The notes beneath the pieces were generated by a model. The model did no database searches. It was not told the origin of the DNA and saw only the letters and a program-made list of their open reading frames with translations. A DNA stretch of 8,144 nucleotides. It comes from Rhodococcus sp. IITR03 (GTDB lineage: Bacteria > Actinomycetota > Actinomycetes > Mycobacteriales > Mycobacteriaceae). The stretch is taken from assembly GCA_001017865.1 (NCBI GenBank), contig LATQ01000001.1:2519669-2527812 (forward strand), in the 5' to 3' direction. A program made the position numbers and the translations under genes. Of the stretch, positions 7,200 to 8,144 are shown one piece after another; the first letter of the stretch is position 1, and the number at the start of each line of letters is the position of its first letter.

Positions 7200-8144
7200 T
7201 CAGCCGAACTCGACACCCTGGGCGAGCGGCAGCTCCGTCGAGTAGTTGACGGTGTTCGTCGCCCGCCGCATGTATGCCTTCCACGCATCCGATCCCGATT
7301 CGCGCCCGCCACCGGTGTGCTTCTCCCCACCGAACGCGCCACCGATCTCGGCACCCGAGGTGCCGATGTTGACGTTGGCGATGCCGCAGTCCGATCGGGC
7401 GAGGAACAGTTCCGCCTCGCGCTGGTCGAGCGTGAAGATCGCCGACGACAGGCCCTGCGGTACACCGTTGTGCAAGGCGATCGCCTCGTCGAGGTCGTCG
7501 TAGTCGAGGACGTACAGGATCGGGGCGAAGGTCTCCTCGCGCACCACCTCGGTCTGCGCGGGCATCCGGACCAGCGCGGGCGAGACGTACACGCCACCAC
7601 CGGCGACCTCCACCCGGTCGCCGCCGACGACGAGCGTGCCCCCGTCGGCCTGCGCGCGGTTGAGCGCCGCGGTCATCGCCTCGTAGGACCGTTCCGAGAT
7701 GAGCGGACCCACGAGGACACCCTCGTCCAGCGGATTCCCCACCCGCAGACCCGAGTACGCCTTCGCGATGCGTTCGACGAACTCGTCGGCGATCGACCGG
7801 TGCACGATCAGCCGACGTAAGGTGGTGCAGCGCTGGCCCGCCGTTCCGGCGGCCGCGAACACGACGCCCCGGACGGCGAGATCCTGATCGGCGGACGGAG
7901 CGACGATCGCCGCGTTGTTGCCGCCGAGTTCGAGCAGGCTCCGGCCGAACCGGGCCGCCACGCGCGGCCCGACGATCCGCCCCATCCGGCTGGAGCCGGT
8001 CGCACTCACCAGCGCGATACGGGGGTCGTCGACGAGCGCTTCACCACCGTGTGGTCGCCGAGGAGAAGATGGTGGAGCTCGGGCGGCGACATGGAGGCGG
8101 GTGGCGGCGCCAGCGAGCACTCGACCGCACTGCCAATCAGAGGA
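7200..8144 (-). CDS. ALDH7-family dehydrogenase (L-aminoadipate-semialdehyde / L-piperidine-6-carboxylate dehydrogenase), C-terminal part
   Basis: NAD(P)-dependent aldehyde dehydrogenase that, in this family, converts aminoadipate semialdehyde (in equilibrium with piperidine-6-carboxylate) to 2-aminoadipate in lysine catabolism. About 300 of an expected ~500 residues are visible; the N-terminal third lies beyond the right edge. The general-base Glu is in [11 protein letters not shown] (codon 7929-7931), and the catalytic Cys is in [13 protein letters not shown] (codon 7827-7829). The C-terminus is diagnostic of ALDH7: [19 protein letters not shown], then [14 protein letters not shown] and a final [13 protein letters not shown]. 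One base appears lost near 8048: the reading [12 protein letters not shown] passes into [18 protein letters not shown] when a G is restored. The most upstream ~75 bases read poorly against the family and may hold another error. Names used for such genes include pcd and amaB. It ends 29 nt from the convergent Rho_N gene and is not part of the ligase unit. Confidence 0.92.
   Translation of the reverse strand, partial: SSDWQCGRVLAGAATRLHVAARAPPSSPRRPHGGEALVDDPRIALVSATGSSRMGRIVGPRVAARFGRSLLELGGNNAAIVAPSADQDLAVRGVVFAAAGTAGQRCTTLRRLIVHRSIADEFVERIAKAYSGLRVGNPLDEGVLVGPLISERSYEAMTAALNRAQADGGTLVVGGDRVEVAGGGVYVSPALVRMPAQTEVVREETFAPILYVLDYDDLDEAIALHNGVPQGLSSAIFTLDQREAELFLARSDCGIANVNIGTSGAEIGGAFGGEKHTGGGRESGSDAWKAYMRRATNTVNYSTELPLAQGVEFG

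Noticed and set aside
6660..7820. A 386-codon plus-strand frame across the ligase 5' end, the Rho_N gene and the ALDH7 gene
   Set aside because: It crosses three well-supported genes, lacks domain motifs, and reads through the operator and the hairpin region.
6851..8144. Twelve-base inverted match: TCCTCTGATTGG at 6851-6862 and its complement at 8133-8144, the window end
   Set aside because: A 12-base match somewhere among all pairs in 8 kb is expected by chance, and the flanks diverge quickly. It could also be an edge artefact; there is no sign of a transposon end.

Overview
This is a high-GC (roughly two-thirds G+C by eye) actinobacterial window, most likely Rhodococcus or a close mycolic-acid-containing relative. 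That assignment is inference from protein wording, codon use, GTG starts and apparent leaderless promoters; no marker gene here fixes the genus.

Layout, left to right. (1) 1-3242, minus: the first ~1080 codons of a large Lhr-type ATP-dependent helicase whose C-terminus lies beyond the left edge. (2) 3294-3853, minus: an unrecognised protein of about 186 aa. (3) 3891-5273, minus: a GlcD/D-lactate-dehydrogenase-like FAD-dependent 2-hydroxyacid oxidoreductase. (4) 5270-6812, minus: an acyl-CoA synthetase (AMP-dependent ligase) whose stop overlaps the start of (3) by 4 nt. (5) 6813-6912: a divergent control region with three alternating TGTGGT/ACCACA half-sites. (6) 6913-7170, plus: an 85-aa protein with a C-terminal Rho_N-like domain. 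(7) 7182-7198: a hairpin between convergent genes. (8) 7200-8144 (runs off the right edge), minus: the C-terminal ~300 residues of an ALDH7-family dehydrogenase (L-aminoadipate-semialdehyde / piperidine-6-carboxylate dehydrogenase).

Genes 4-3-2-1 run in one direction with short gaps and could form one long minus-strand transcription unit. The ligase and oxidoreductase are clearly coupled; the unknown gene and lhr may also be read from their own weak leaderless-type promoters. The coupled pair suggests catabolism of a carboxylic or 2-hydroxy acid, with the half-site cluster as a likely regulator target. The ALDH7 gene points to lysine/aminoadipate catabolism but is a separate, convergent unit.

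The dominant oddity is that every minus-strand gene is broken by single-base frameshifts: about 18 can be located, nearly all losses of one base, often in a short G or C run. In each case the conserved protein text continues without a gap in the next frame. Such uniform damage in unrelated genes with intact catalytic motifs looks like uncorrected sequencing error rather than gene decay. Coordinates below span the whole reconstructed genes. I see no CRISPR array, insertion sequence, tRNA, rRNA, phage element or defence system, and no convincing new biological system; the best leads are the operator cluster and the coupled ligase-oxidoreductase pair.
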